Source: Gigantopelta aegis (lineage: Eukaryota; Mollusca; Gastropoda; Neomphalida; Peltospiridae). From it: DNA of 64,000 nt. Under the pieces are notes generated by a model. That model worked only from the letters and a program-made list of their open reading frames with translations, made no database searches and was not told the DNA's origin. The position numbers and the translations under genes are program-made. The DNA lies in NCBI RefSeq assembly GCF_016097555.1, contig NC_054703.1:38870169-38934168 (forward strand). Direction: 5' to 3'. This document shows, piece after piece, positions 46,013 through 57,365 of this stretch (positions are counted from its first letter, which is position 1; each line of letters begins with the position of its first letter).

Positions 46013-47514
46013 ATACTCTTCAAAAGAAGAAACGCAAAACCACATTGTCGTAACATTTGGAGAATTGATTTAATTATTGAATGGTGAGTCCGATAATTAC
46101 CAAATGTTGCAGGATTGTTCACAATTCACTCTAGTCCATTGTGAGTAAGTGATAGGACACACCACCAAGGTCAAGGTCATCTGGAGTCAATACCGGGTGT
46201 GGCCTCCGCGTGTGTTGACAACTGCCTGACACCGCCTGCCCATTGAAGCAACCAGAGTACGGATGACGTCCCGGGGGATGGTGGCCCACTCGGCCTGCAA
46301 GGCTGCTGCCAGCTCGGGCAGGGTCTGGGGCTGTGGTTGTCGCTGTCGGAGGCGTCGGTCCAACTCGTCCCATAGATGCTCAATTGGGTTCAAATCCGGT
46401 GATATCGATGGCCAAGGAAGGACATTAATGTTGTTGTTCTGTAGGAAAGCCGTTGTGAGACGTGCTGTGTGAGGCCTGGCGTTGTCATGTTAGAACACTG
46501 CGTTGGCGTTGGCCATAACTGGAACGATGTGTGGCCGGAGGATCTGGTCAATGTAGCCCTGTGCATTCAGGTTGCCCGGCACGTGGACCAGGTCAGTTCT
46601 GCCAGTGTGTGAGATGGCTGCCCACACCATGACACTACCCCCGCCGAATCTGTCCACTTCCTGCACGCAGTTTGCCGCATAACGTTCACCACGACGCCTA
46701 TACACGCGACATCTTCCATCATGACGTCGGAGCAGAAATCGGGACTCGTCACTGAACCACACCTGTCTCCATCGCAGTTGAGGCCATTGTCGATGAATCT
46801 GGCACCACTGCAGTCGGAGTCGACGGTGTTGTGTGGTGTTAAGATGACACCTCGAACTGGACGTCTGGCACGAATTCCTACCTCACGTAGGCGGTTCCGT
46901 ACGGTCTGGTCGGATATCCTGCGCAAACCTGGTATTGCTGCGGCTGTGGAGGTGGCAGTAGTCAATCGTTCCCGAAGGTGGCGTACCCGGATGTAGCGGT
47001 CCTGCCCGGGGGTAGTGACCCGTGGTCGACCGGATCTAGGGAGGTCACGTGTTGATCCATGTTGCTGGTAACGGTCCCACAGTCTGGAGATGGTGCTTGG
47101 GGACACATGGAATGCCCTGGCAACGGCCGTTCTGGATTCGCCTGCGTCTAGTCGGCCGATGGCATTGTTTCTCTGCGGTTCACTGAGACGTGGCATGTCC
47201 TGGATTGTCAACTGTCGGCCAGATACAGAGGCCAGGCAAGCGAACACCCTGCACTTTTATACTGTCGGTGTTCATGTTGCACGTGCAGACAACGCACGTG
47301 CAGTGGTGACATGGTTTGCACGTGGCTGAGTTTTTGCGAATATTCACATTTTGGAACTTTATTGTACAGTAGCTGCGTTTTATCGAATGTAACCGTGGGA
47401 ATGTGTTTGGGACATGCAATGACCTTATATTCACAAAGCATGAACCGGTAGGAAACATAAAATCGGAGTTATAACCCATTTGTACCCTTTTGCGTTTCTT
47501 TTTTTGAAGAGTAT
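46013..47514 (-). mobile_element. Tc1-like transposon, full-length, in intron 1 of gene 1
   Basis: Terminal inverted repeats TATACTCTTCAAAAGAAGAA plus ACGCAAAA at the left and TTGCGTTTCTTTTTTTGAAG plus AGTATA at the right. TA dinucleotides flank both ends. It is about 1.5 kb and carries one transposase gene on the minus strand (46187-47196). Its right end lies only about 20 bp inside the intron from the exon 1 splice donor. Confidence 0.92.
46187..47196 (-). pseudogene. Tc1-like transposase (DD34E), disabled
   Basis: Would be about 336 residues, the usual family length. The N-terminal helix-turn-helix domain reads MPRLSEPQRNNAIGRLDAGE and VARAFHVSPSTISRLWDRYQ, followed by the GRPR motif. The catalytic region carries VWFSDESRF, VDRFGGGSVMVWAAIS and HDNARPHTA, then SPDLNPIEHLWDELDRRL, with 34 residues between the second Asp and Glu. 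A frameshift lies near 46838, just after GVILTPH. An in-frame TAA (46490) sits where Gln normally precedes HDNARPH. Otherwise the copy is well preserved, so it is a recent arrival. Confidence 0.92.
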
Positions 47515-47536
47515 ATAATTAAAAAAACCATCTTAC

Positions 47537-47618
47537 GTTTTCCTGATATGAAACTAGCAGACGTAGACGCCAGCAGCACAGCAGCTACCACAACCAACGA
47601 CGCCAACAGAGAGGTCAT
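47537..47618 (-). CDS. Antistasin-like gene 1, exon 1 (signal peptide)
   Basis: The ATG at 47618 opens MTSLLASLVVVAAVLLASTS, a typical signal peptide with likely cleavage after ASTSA (about residue 21), then SFISGK. The exon ends in phase 1 at the donor C/GTAAGATGG. Joining exons 1, 2 and 3 gives 82+105+137 = 324 nt: 107 residues and a stop, all junctions phase 1, with 14 cysteines. The protein should be secreted and disulfide-rich. It is probably a serine protease inhibitor-like or defence/venom-type peptide, by family knowledge only. The start is supported by a TATA box about 86 bp upstream. Joining exon 1 to exon 2 across a 3.2-kb intron is inferred from phase and order, not proven. Confidence 0.82.
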
Positions 47619-47703
47619 TCTGATTCCGGAATTCAGAAGAGAAGAAACAACAAAAAGAGTGTAGTACCAGATCTGAATGCGAAACTGAACTAAAGATTCG
47701 GCA

Positions 47704-47709
47704 TTTATA
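47704..47709 (-). promoter_or_regulatory. Candidate TATA box of antistasin-like gene 1
   Basis: TATAAA within TGTGTATAAATGCC on the minus strand. An initiator-like TCAGTTT lies about 20 bp downstream (47682-47688), leaving a 5'UTR of about 65-70 bp before the ATG. Confidence 0.6.
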
Positions 47710-47759
47710 CACAAATCTTGTTTCATATTTTTAATTTGTTTTCAGGTTTCATTAATCAA

Positions 47760-48349
47760 ACAGCTTACGTCATAAATGTGGATTACGTGCCACCACCATG
47801 TAGTCCTGTTATATGATCCTAGTAGATAGGGCGGTTCCAGAAATGCAAATAGAGGGATAAGACTTCATTTACGGCCATTTGAAACCCTTTGATAGATATT
47901 CTAAATATTATCTGACATACTGTAAACAGTTTAGAATAACAAAATTATTTTTAAAAACTTATTTCATTTTAAATTGACTATTTGGTGTCAAACACCCACC
48001 TCGCTACATACCCACCCCCTACATGGAAGACCCTTCCTGAGATAGTTATACAAATGCATGTGTTGTAAAAAACAAAAAACAAACAGAAGCCAAATATGTA
48101 TTAGTCAGTTTGACAGTGACGGGTTACGCCATCAGAAAATACCAGGAATTAAACGTTTTAAATATTAGTTTTACTCCAACTCGGAACGTGTTTTAAAAAT
48201 GTCGAGTCATCATAAGTAAGGGTGAGACATTGTCTGACTCCTTAAACTGTTTTTATGAACGATTGTATGTTGTTTTAATTTTTGTAGATTATGATAGAGC
48301 AGAAAAAGAAGGAAAGAGATATTTAAAAAAAACCCAGATGAGTACATTG
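47760..48349. other. Upstream region of gene 1, unassigned
   Basis: No named repeat or coding region is seen. It presumably contains distal promoter sequence. Confidence 0.4.
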
Positions 48350-48715
48350 TTAAAGGGACATTCCTGAGTTTGCTGCATTGTAATTTCTACGGTTAAACAT
48401 ACATATTAAATATATTTTCATGTTTCAAATATCAGTGTCTGTATATTTAATGTGTTTCTGGCTATTCTTAATATTTGTAAGAAGCCCAAAGTGGATTTTG
48501 TTTTAAAATAATTTTGTACGTACGAAAATATATTTTAGGAAATAAAATGAAATTTAACCCAGTACAAATATTAGAACGATAACAAACATGTTTAATATAC
48601 AGCCACTAATAGAATATGCAAAAAACATATTCGATATTTAATTACAATCGTTAAAAAGTCTCTGTTAGTCAATAACATCTTAAATATTGCAGCAAACTCA
48701 GGACTGTCCCTTTAA
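48350..48715 (-). mobile_element. TTAA palindromic MITE
   Basis: TTAA at 48350 and 48712. Ends AGGGACATTCCTGAGTTTGC and GCAAACTCAGGACTGTCCCT. Minus orientation, with a short deletion in the left arm. Confidence 0.92.
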
Positions 48716-48963
48716 ACCAAATATATTTATTTGATATTTTACCTTATGGTTCTTTCGACAATTGGTCGATGGAGAAAGAGGAAACGGCCGTTTCAACTCT
48801 TAATAAAAAGATGATTTAAGTAAGTAAGTAAAGGAAGAAACAAACAAGGAACATTCAATAAACTAACTAACAAAACGATGATGATGATGATGATCAATTA
48901 AACAGTAAAAGTTATTTTTTTTATACCTTCACCAAAGACATGACAGTAAATAGAAGAAAAAAA
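48716..48963. other. Unassigned DNA
   Basis: Short GATGAT and AAGTAAGT simple repeats; nothing else. Confidence 0.4.
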
Positions 48964-49051
48964 ACGCGGCCTTTAATATACCAGCCGTGGATCACTTTTT
49001 CTTGATTAGATCCACTGTGGGCGATCATACCCACTAGAGACAGAGACACAG

Positions 49052-49118
<67 letters not shown>
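48964..49118 (-). mobile_element. SINE family 1 scrap and (GA)n tract
   Basis: Minus-strand CACGGCTGGTATATTAAAGG core at 48964-49035, followed by a GA microsatellite at 49052-49118. Confidence 0.6.
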
Positions 49119-49121
<3 letters not shown>

Positions 49122-49145
49122 GGTTACCACTAACAACAAAGGGAT

Positions 49146-49482
49146 ATGTTATATACAGTTTCTCATATATAGGATAGTACATACCAAGACGTTTGATGTA
49201 CTAGTGGTGTAGTTTAAACGAGCACATCGAGGGCCTGCGATCAACGACGTGTTATACATCAGGCGAGCGCTGTGCTACTGAACTTCCCGAACTTTGTTTT
49301 GTTCAACAACACTAGATTATACTGATTTACTAAGTATCGGCTACTGGATGTCAAATATTTGGTTATTCTGACATATAGTCTTATAGAGGAAACCCGCTAT
49401 GTTTTTCCGTTAGTAGCAAGGGACCTTTTATATGCACAGACAGGATAGCACATACCACTGTCTTTGATATACCAGCCATGGC
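49146..49482 (-). mobile_element. Two SINE family 1 fragments, head to tail
   Basis: 49146-49287 is a decayed body and head (GCACAGCGCTCGCCTGATG). 49292-49482 is a tail-B copy with TTTGACATCCAGTAGCCGAT and a body up to CCATGGCTGGTATATCAAAG. Confidence 0.8.
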
Positions 49483-49489
49483 TGAACTA

Positions 49490-49528
49490 CACACACGCAC
49501 ACACTCTCGCATACACACAGACACACAC

Positions 49529-49576
<48 letters not shown>

Positions 49577-49640
49577 ACACATTTGCACACATACATAGGC
49601 ACTTACACACACACAGACAGACAGGCAGACGCACAGACAC
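49490..49640. repeat. CA/GA mixed microsatellite
   Basis: ACAC, AGAG and ACAG runs. Open frames here encode only repeat-type peptides. Confidence 0.93.
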
Positions 49641-50807
49641 ACCTAGGAGGTAATATATCTGCGTATATCGCTATGTTTCTTTCTGCCTTTGTGTCTCTCG
49701 CCCTGCCTATCTATCTTTCTCTATGTCTGTTCACATATATAATTATGTATTTTTCTGTCGGTATGTCTATCTATCTATCTATCTGCGCTGGGATATCAAT
49801 ACCATTGCCGCCCAGGTGAATCACCACCAAAGACAGCTGATAACTCAACATCGAACTAATCATCTCCTCGGGTATACGGTCCGACCGCATCCCGCCCCTG
49901 CCAAAAACCGGCACTCCACCGACACCCGCGATATCTAGGCGGGTCCATAACAAACTTGAGACTGAACAGGATTTACGTGTTATGACATAAACATGACTAC
50001 TACCTAAAACATGTAACGCTTAGCGTTTTTTAACCAAAACAAACACTATAAGGGATTACCCTTCAAATTAGCTAGCTAGGTTAGTATACCCCCCCCCCCT
50101 TCTCCTTGTTTTGTATTATAAGCCAAGGATAGGGGCGGGGGGTGTAGGGGTGGCTTTGAAAGCCGTTGGATATTCATAGAATAGGGATTTAAGACATTAG
50201 GAACAACCTTAACACCAACTAGGGACAACAAACACATGGCACGCACGTAAATTGCATCATCTGTACATAGGGTGCATTTGTCTAATTATAACAATGCATT
50301 CGCCCACATACTAAAACAATAATGGCCCAGCACGTACTTATTAAGGAGTCGGGCAAAAGAAAACCGGCTCCGAGTACACAATTGCAATGCACCTTGAGGG
50401 AACTGGACAAAAGAATACCGGCTCCCTTTACCCAACCCTAAATTCCTTGCTGCTGGCGGAGGCACCAAGGGCACAAGAACGGGAGAGATAGAAGAGAAGT
50501 ACAACATATGGAGCAGAGAGCGTCAAGAGACGGAATCCAGGGAAACCACCAGGATCGCCGACCTTGCCTCCTAGACATACACAATTGCGCTGAGTCTCCC
50601 CTGGGTTGTCATACCACGATCGGAAAAGATCAGGCCCTTTCTAAGGACCACATGGGCAACCTATGGAGACACCTCATCATCTTCTCGGCCTACGTACATT
50701 CATTCATTCATGTATTATATCAATGTCCTCCAGTGGCGTCGTTAAACAAGTGTTGGTAATTTGTTTCACTATACGTAAATATGACACCTAGCTGATAAGC
50801 CCTATCT
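49641..50807. other. Unassigned DNA, possible unnamed repeat
   Basis: A CTAT simple repeat lies at 49766-49785. From 50290 to 50700 the sequence is GC-richer than its surroundings and repeats AAGAAAACCGGCTC / AAGAATACCGGCTC, hinting at an unrecognised element. It ends in a SINE tail-B scrap (AATGTCCTCCAGTGGCGTCG, 50723-50755). Confidence 0.45.
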
Positions 50808-51112
50808 GTGGAGAGTATTAGTACAATATCAACAGGAATATATATTGCATTCATTGACTCAAACAAGCTTGATTTTGTGCAGTCCTCGAATAGGCGGTGC
50901 AGGGAGGATAAAATAGTATTCTGTTGTGCTCACATCGGTCATGACTACTTGATCCATTCATTTATTTTAAAAAAGGATCCTGCACATCAGTGTGAGCACT
51001 GTCAGTGTACACCGGGGTTATGCCATATTTTGGTAGAGTGCAATCATCTGATCGAAACAAGAAAAAGTTATACATGTACTAGTATTTGGAAGACGAAATG
51101 TGATAGAATCAT
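50808..51112 (+). pseudogene. LINE 3' end remnant: zinc-finger tail
   Basis: The plus strand encodes REDKIVFCCAHIGHDYLIHS, then DPAHQCEHCQCTPGLCHILV and ECNHLIETRK. This is the C-terminal CCHC-type finger after RNase H in I-superfamily LINEs. The frame then shifts to read IFGRRNVIESFRF near 51080-51120. The copy is truncated on the 5' side. It is related to the remnant at 10916-11560 and resumes for a short distance after the SINE at 51121-51512. Confidence 0.82.
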
Positions 51113-51120
51113 TTCGATTC

Positions 51121-51512
51121 AACCGACCTCGGTAACGTCGTGGTTAGGCCATCGGTATACAGGCTGGTAGGTAATGGGTTCGGATCCCAGTCGAGGCATG
51201 GGGTTTTTAATCCAGATATCGTCTCCAAATCCTGAGTGAGTGCTCCGCAAGGCTCAGTGAGTAGGTGTAAACCACTTGCACCGACCAGTGATCCATAACT
51301 GGTTCAAGAAAGGCCATGGTTTGTGCTATCCTGCCTGTGGGAAGTGCAAATAAAATATCCCTTGCTGCTAATCGGAAAGAGTAGCCCATGTTGTGGCGAC
51401 AGCGGGTTTCCTCTAAAAATCTGTGTGGTCCTTAACCATATGTCTGACGCCATATAACCGTAAATAAAATGTGTTGAGTGCGTTGTTAAATAAAACATGT
51501 CTTTCTTTCTTT
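51121..51512 (+). mobile_element. SINE family 3, full-length, tail A, inserted in a LINE
   Basis: ACCGACCTCGGTAACGTCGT head, GGGTTCGGATCCC B box, AGTGAGTGCTCCGCAAGGC middle, family 1 body and tail A. The perfect 11-bp target duplication CATTTCGATTC lies at 51110-51120 and 51513-51523, inside the LINE tail. Confidence 0.95.
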
Positions 51513-51717
51513 CATTTCGATTCCATTCTGAACTTTTCTTCGTGATATTGAATTGTATTTTACATTTCAATTTTACTTATCTGTTATATTTGTATTTTTG
51601 CACAGTTCTTTCTTTCTTTGCATTGTGTCTTTACATTTTATTTTAAGTTAACATTTGAATTTTCATATTGATGTTGATTTACCTTTGTTTGACACCAAAT
51701 AACCTATGTATTGTTCG

Positions 51718-51864
51718 TGTTGGAATGTTGTTAAACATACATTCATTCATTCATTCATTCAATCATTAATTCATTTATTCTTCCATTCGTGCATTCGTTC
51801 ATGCATGCATTCATTCATTCATTCATTCATTCATTCATTCATTCATTCATTCATTCATTCATTC
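51718..51864. repeat. (CATT)n microsatellite
   Basis: CATT units with interruptions, pure from about 51810. Confidence 0.95.
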
Positions 51865-51924
51865 ACTGACGTGAGTTCCAAGCATTGTTAACTGTTCATC
51901 TAGTTTATTTCCAATAGCATACCT

Positions 51925-52362
51925 ATTAAAGGTAGTACTAAACCAAATAACTTCCGGCTGGGTCAGAGTCCGAGGTGCACCCAACTTATGATAGAGAAGT
52001 GAAGACCACAAGTTCTGTGACTGGTGATTAATGTGACTGTGTTGGTTGTAAAAAATAGTTTCATCTGGGCAGAAAATGTATACAATTTTATTTCATCTGG
52101 TGCCACTGTGTCAAGTAGCCTTTTCCTTAAAACATGTATGGGATACCTGTAAAAAAAAGTGCTCGAATTTTGTGCGGAACTAGGGTAGTCAAAGACCCCA
52201 CCAGTTATCTCAGAAATGAGCTGCTTGACCCCCAATTTTTATCTGATTAACTTTCAGGGTGAGGGCGTATATGTCGATTGATACGCTGTGTGTGGGAGTT
52301 TTAGCCACATGTTACTATTGTCGTCTATGGGATTTGCTTTGATAGTATACACCCTGAAGGTT
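51925..52362. mobile_element. GTAGTACTAAACC repeat, copy
   Basis: Starts TATTAAAGGTAGTACTAAAC and ends TTTGATAGTATACACCCTGA. It is collinear with 24012-24480 with small indels. No coding region. Confidence 0.88.
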
Positions 52363-52789
52363 TTCTAAACAGATGGTCATTGCAGTAAATGAGTTTTAAC
52401 GGAATGATTTATTGAAAATGTAAACCAATTAACTATGCATGTACACAACATACATAAAAGAGCATACACAACCAGCCCATAGTAAGTATCTTCAAGGATA
52501 ATATTTTTGTTTATTATGTGTTAGAAATATAATACATCGCATTTGTACACAGCGTTGCATACCACATACATTTTATGAGGTGTCCGTTATATCAGGATAC
52601 ACTGCAGAAACAACAGTTTCAATTTGGTTGTCATATTATATCAGAACACGTAAGATCATGTCAGCCATAAAAATGTCCAATTTGACACCTCGTGAGAAAG
52701 TAAACAAAATATAATGTTCTGTACTAGTCGATAACTGGCACATCTCGGATATTAGCAGTCGGATCCTGTTCCTTATATTGCACTTTCTA
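52363..52789. other. Unassigned AT-rich DNA
   Basis: No gene or repeat is recognised. Confidence 0.4.
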
Positions 52790-52992
52790 TTTATGTATGT
52801 ATGTATTTATTTATTTATTTATATATTTATAATTATTATTATTATTATTATTGTTATTGCTGTTGTTATTATCATTATTATCAGTAGTATGTATTTATAA
52901 TTATTATCAGTATTATTATGTATTTATTACTATTATTATTATTATTATTATGTAAATATTATTAAGTATTTATTTATTAATAATAATAGTAA

Positions 52993-53046
<54 letters not shown>

Positions 53047-53065
53047 CAGTAGTAGTAGTAATTAC

Positions 53066-53120
<55 letters not shown>
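52790..53120. repeat. (ATT)n then (TAG)n microsatellite
   Basis: ATT-rich stretch to 52985, then almost pure TAG units to 53120. Confidence 0.95.
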
Positions 53121-53121
<1 letters not shown>

Positions 53122-53179
53122 TTATTATTTGTAATGATTTTTTTTTGCATTATATTAGTAAACATGTAACATGTTTTGA

Positions 53180-53515
53180 TATTCCGTCTACGGATTGGTG
53201 CATACAAAAAAGGTTGTCTACTAATGGAACTACTAATGGAAAAATACAGCGGATTTCCCCTCTATGACTATATGTCAGAAGTTTAAAAAATGTTTAACAT
53301 CCAATAGCCAATGATTAATAAACCGAGGTGTTGTAGTGGTCTCGTTAAACAAAACACAGTTTAATCGTATCATATATACTTCCAATCTTGCTACTAATGC
53401 GAACATGTGACTGGTTTCCTCTCTACGATTATGTGAGAATTACCAACTGTTTGACATCCAATAGCCAATGATTAATAAACCGAGGTGTTGTTGTGGTCTC
53501 GTTAAACAAAACACA
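53180..53515 (+). mobile_element. SINE family 1 tail-B body, 3' part repeated twice
   Basis: 53180-53356 has body and tail (TAACATCCAATAGCCAATGA, GTAGTGGTCTCGTTAAACAA). 53385-53515 repeats the last 115 bp with the same CGAGGTGTTG variant, so it is a local duplication. Confidence 0.82.
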
Positions 53516-53516
53516 G

Positions 53517-53780
53517 GCCATATGGTTAAGGACCACATATATATTGAGATCTGGGAAATCCGTTGTAGCCACTTCATGGGCTACTCATTTCGATTAGCAG
53601 CAAGGGATCTTTTAGAGGCACTATCCCATAGAAAGGACAGCACATACCACAGCCTTTGATGTACCAGTCGTGGTGCACTGGCTGGAACGAGAAATATCCC
53701 AATGGGCTCACTGACGGGGATCGATACCAGACCGGCAGCGCATCAAGTGGACGCTTTACCACTGGGCTACGTCCCGCCCC
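53517..53780 (-). mobile_element. SINE family 1, head to mid-tail A
   Basis: Minus strand: GGGGCGGGACGTAGCCCAGT head, GGTATCGATCCC B box, body, and CCTTAACCATATGGCC, where it abuts the tail-B copy. Orientation is opposite to its neighbour. Confidence 0.88.
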
Positions 53781-53793
53781 CTCTGGATGTTTA

Positions 53794-54136
53794 ATGCACC
53801 AATAATGTCAGCTACACTATTGTATTGTCTTGTCTAATGAGTATGGTAGTCCGAGATGGAAGGTGATGGTGATGATATATGCACCAATAATGTCAGCTAC
53901 ACTATTGTATTGTCTTGTCTAATGAGTATGGTAGTCCGAGATGGAAGGTGATGGTGGTGATATATGCACCAATAATGTCAGCTACACTATTGTATTGTCT
54001 TGTCTAATGAGTATGGTAGTCCGAGATGGAAGGTGATGGTGATGATATATGCACCAACAATGTCAGCTATACTATTGTATTGTCTTGTCTAATGAGTATG
54101 GTAGTCAGAGATGGAAGGTGATGGTGATGATATACA
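53794..54136. repeat. 84-bp tandem repeat, four copies
   Basis: Units start GCACCAATAATGTCAGCTAC at 53797, 53881, 53965 and 54049, with few differences. Confidence 0.96.
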
Positions 54137-54161
54137 TACATATATACATAAGCATGCACAT

Positions 54162-54168
54162 GCACACG

Positions 54169-54228
<60 letters not shown>
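54162..54228. repeat. (CA)n microsatellite
   Basis: About 28 CA units, adjoining the 84-bp repeat. Confidence 0.95.
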
Positions 54229-54230
<2 letters not shown>

Positions 54231-54242
54231 TATAATACGTAT

Positions 54243-54409
54243 AGTTAAATGTGAATCATACATGCTAATAATAACACTAAATCGTCATACTTTATTTTGA
54301 ATTATGTTTTTTATCCATAAACGATAACGCTCAATAAGACAACTTGCCCATAAAAAATGACGTCATCAGATATGACATTTCCTGACGACGTATGTTTACG
54401 TTCATCATG
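54243..54409. repeat. Duplicated segment with CRE-like palindrome, copy A
   Basis: TTAAATGTGAATCATACATG, CTAATAATAACACTAAA, TTTATTTTGAATTA, CTCAATAAGACAA and TGACGTCATCA occur in the same order and orientation at 60590-60752. TGACGTCA is the palindromic CREB/ATF site. Function is not shown. Confidence 0.8.
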
Positions 54410-54698
54410 TATGTGGGTATGTATATCTTTATGTATAGATGTATGTATGTATGTATGTATGTATGTATCTATGTATCTATCTATCTATATATCTATATCT
54501 GCTTCATGATTTCACAGATCCCACTAATATTAGCATACACTAGTATATATAAACACTAATGTTGTTGTTCACTTGAAGTTGTTTTGTCAAACAACTTGTT
54601 TTCTTCAGTTGCAACCCTCACTTTTGCTACACATACACATAATGAGTAATTACAACACAATACATGAAGTCGTATTTAATATTGCTGAAGTTCAAATT

Positions 54699-55023
54699 CA
54701 GTGCTTATAAAACGTTTAGAGTTCAGCTCAATCTGTAATGACGACACACGGATACAATTTGTATGGCGTTGTCATGAAATACGCGTCTCAGACTCTATTA
54801 GGTTTTATAAGCACCAGGCCGGATTGTTCTTCTGGGTTTTTCCAGTCCCAAATAGTGCACACCACGACGGGTATATCGATACTGGCCCGCGCTTATAAAA
54901 CGTTACTTGCTCTCTAATGACGCCACGTGCATATAATTTCTATGGCGTCGTCGTGATGTCAGTGTCTCAAATTTTATTAGATACTGGAGTCTAGACTCAA
55001 AAGTGGTATAAGCACCAGACCTG
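54699..55023. mobile_element. Two adjacent GTGCTTATAAAACG MITEs
   Basis: Copy 1 at 54699-54825 and copy 2 at 54886-55023. Each starts GYGCTTATAAAACGTT and ends ATAAGCACCAGGCC or ATAAGCACCAGACC. Both carry AATGACG and GTCTCA inside. The ends resemble the foldback at 21513-21664. Confidence 0.75.
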
Positions 55024-55379
55024 AACCTGGATGTTACTCTCCTAACGTGAACTCTCCATAACATACTCAGATGTAGTGAACAAATGGTATCTTGAGTATT
55101 TTCATCTTACTAATAAAGCGCATTGTGTACAGACAACAGCCCATAAGAGATATACGTTTTGGTTTCATTGTTTCTTAACATGCAAACAGCATGTGCTCAT
55201 TGAGTTTTTACTTCATTTTTCGGCAATGCTGCAAGTTTCTTCATAAATTAAAAAATGATTTATTAAGTAATTAATACAGGTTTTCATAATACATGTCACT
55301 ACAACGTTTCATGAGTTGTAGCTTAGCTCATTTGTGGAAGGTCAGGAGTGTAACAACACATGTTTAATGTGGGTCCATG
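55024..55379. other. Unassigned DNA
   Basis: No gene or repeat is recognised. Confidence 0.4.
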
Positions 55380-55812
55380 TTGTTAAACCAGATAACTGGC
55401 GGCTGGGTCAATGTTCGAGGTGCACCGAACTTTTGATAGAGAAGTCCTGTGATTGGTGATCAATGTTAGTGTGTTGGTTGTAAAACAAAATTAGTTTCAT
55501 CTGGGCCACACATTTATGCAATTGTATTTCATCTAGTGCCACTGTGCCAAGTATCCTTTTGCTTGAAACACGTATGGGGTACCAGTAAAAATTTTCTCAA
55601 ATTTTGTGCGGAAATAGAGTAGTCATAGACCTACTCGTTATCTCTGAAATGAGCAGCTTCACCCCCATGAGCTTCTGATTCAATTTAAGGGTTAGATGCG
55701 GTAGTATTTATATTCGTGGTGTTTATGTCGATTGATACGCTGCAGGTAGGAAGATTAGCCACATATATTACTGTTGTCGTGTATGGAATTTGATTTGCTA
55801 GTATGCACCCTA
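55380..55812. mobile_element. GTAGTACTAAACC repeat, left end truncated
   Basis: Collinear with 24012-24480 from TTAAACCAGATAACTGGCGG to TTTGCTAGTATGCACCCTAT. Confidence 0.85.
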
Positions 55813-56065
55813 TAATGTGCCTGACAGAAGACATTGATTCTAATTTCGTTACATGTCTTCGATGTGACGTATAAGTGTAACTACTCTAATGTTTGCTTTT
55901 AATACGAGGCTTGATTTTGTCATTTATGCAAATAGTTACAAACAGTTACCTAAATTTTGTCTTATTGTTAGGTCAAAGAAAATGAAGTTCTGATCTCTTG
56001 TCAGCGCGCGCGTCGATTTTGACCTCGCGTGTCAACATTTGTTTTATTATTTTTATTTCCCGCGG

Positions 56066-56180
56066 TATGATGTCTAATTTAGTTGGTTTACAGAATCCCC
56101 CGTACTACTGTTTAGGAAAATATTTAGGGTATCAAGACAAAGAATGGGGCACCATGGTCATTGAGGATGGATCAAGGTAG
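56066..56180 (+). CDS. Possible exon, unknown product
   Basis: The frame starting MMSNLVGLQNPPYYCLGKYL and running to VIEDGSR reads like ordinary globular protein and stops at AAG/GTAGAT, a possible splice donor with an in-frame TAG. No homology is recognised and no second exon was found, so chance is a fair alternative. Confidence 0.2.
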
Positions 56181-56877
56181 ATTAAGAAGACGTAAAAAAC
56201 TAAATATACCCTTCTTTTCTGTGCAATCCATGCTTTACAAAAACAGGAGAAAAAACAATTCTGGAACTTGTATCCGACCAGAGACCGACTTGTTTTTGGT
56301 CTTGCACATAGATTCAGAATAAACGTTTTCCGTGTGTTCTATGTACATACTTCTGTCTGATTAAAAGCATATCATATCGCATTTTAACCCTAAAAACAGT
56401 TAAATGGGCATATGCATTTTAACTTGAAATATGTCAGGAGGGTAATAATATACAACTATTTAGCATGTTGAACGATTATTTCTAGTGCTGTTTGTGGAGA
56501 TATCTAGCCAATATGTTGGTCATTTCTTCAGAATGATCTGGAAACCAAAACGATATGGCTAATCGTACACAGACATCTTGAAGCACCATGCTCCATTTTG
56601 TGTAAAGCAACTGAAGAAATTGTTTCACAAATGGTAATGTTCACATGGTTCTAAAGTGTTGTTTTAACCATATATTGTTTACTTGGTTAAAATCTGAATT
56701 TTAAAAGCATAAACATAGTTTTTGTTTTGAAACAAAGAACTTGGTTTTAGTTGAAAAGAAATATCAAAATAGGTTTCGTACATATCCATGATTGCTGTGG
56801 ATTTTAATCAAATATGGTGTCACTCAAAAGAGACATTGTTTATCTTCACCCAGTTTTAAAAGTGTCAGTCTGTCTTT

Positions 56878-56879
<2 letters not shown>
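56181..56879. other. Unassigned DNA
   Basis: AT-rich; no gene or repeat is seen. Confidence 0.4.
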
Positions 56880-57109
<230 letters not shown>

Positions 57110-57223
57110 TCTCACACGCTCTCCCTACCTCTTACCCTCCCTTTTTGACTTCCCCAGTATCTGATGTGTGTTTATACACCCATGCGTGCTGCAATAATGA
57201 CAGAAACTGATCGTGCTTGCTGT

Positions 57224-57229
57224 TTTATT
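57224..57229 (-). terminator. Poly(A) signal AATAAA of antistasin-like gene 2
   Basis: AATAAA within ATCAAATAAAACAGC on the minus strand, about 128 bp after the stop codon. Confidence 0.65.
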
Positions 57230-57281
57230 TGATAATTAAACAGCATTCTGCGTCTATGTGTAGTGCCACCTGAAAAACGCC

Positions 57282-57365
57282 GATTCCGTGTGTGATACTG
57301 ATCTAGTACGTGGTACTGACGACGTACGTGATACTGCTCCAGTACGTGATAGCTATCTAGTACGT
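57282..57365 (-). repeat. 18-bp repeat containing the stop codon, gene 2
   Basis: Four full minus-strand units, CACGTACTAGATAGCTAT, CACGTACTGGAGCAGTAT, CACGTACGTCGTCAGTAC and CACGTACTAGATCAGTAT, then a decayed partial unit. The first contains the stop codon TAG. Homologous to 42182-42230. Confidence 0.85.

Noticed and set aside
50508-50759. 83-codon open frame as a gene
   Set aside because: The composition looks random, it runs into a SINE tail scrap, and the surrounding sequence looks like an unnamed repeat.
53794-54136. CRISPR-like array
   Set aside because: Regular repeats, but there are no unique spacers: the whole 84-bp unit is repeated. The genome is clearly eukaryotic.
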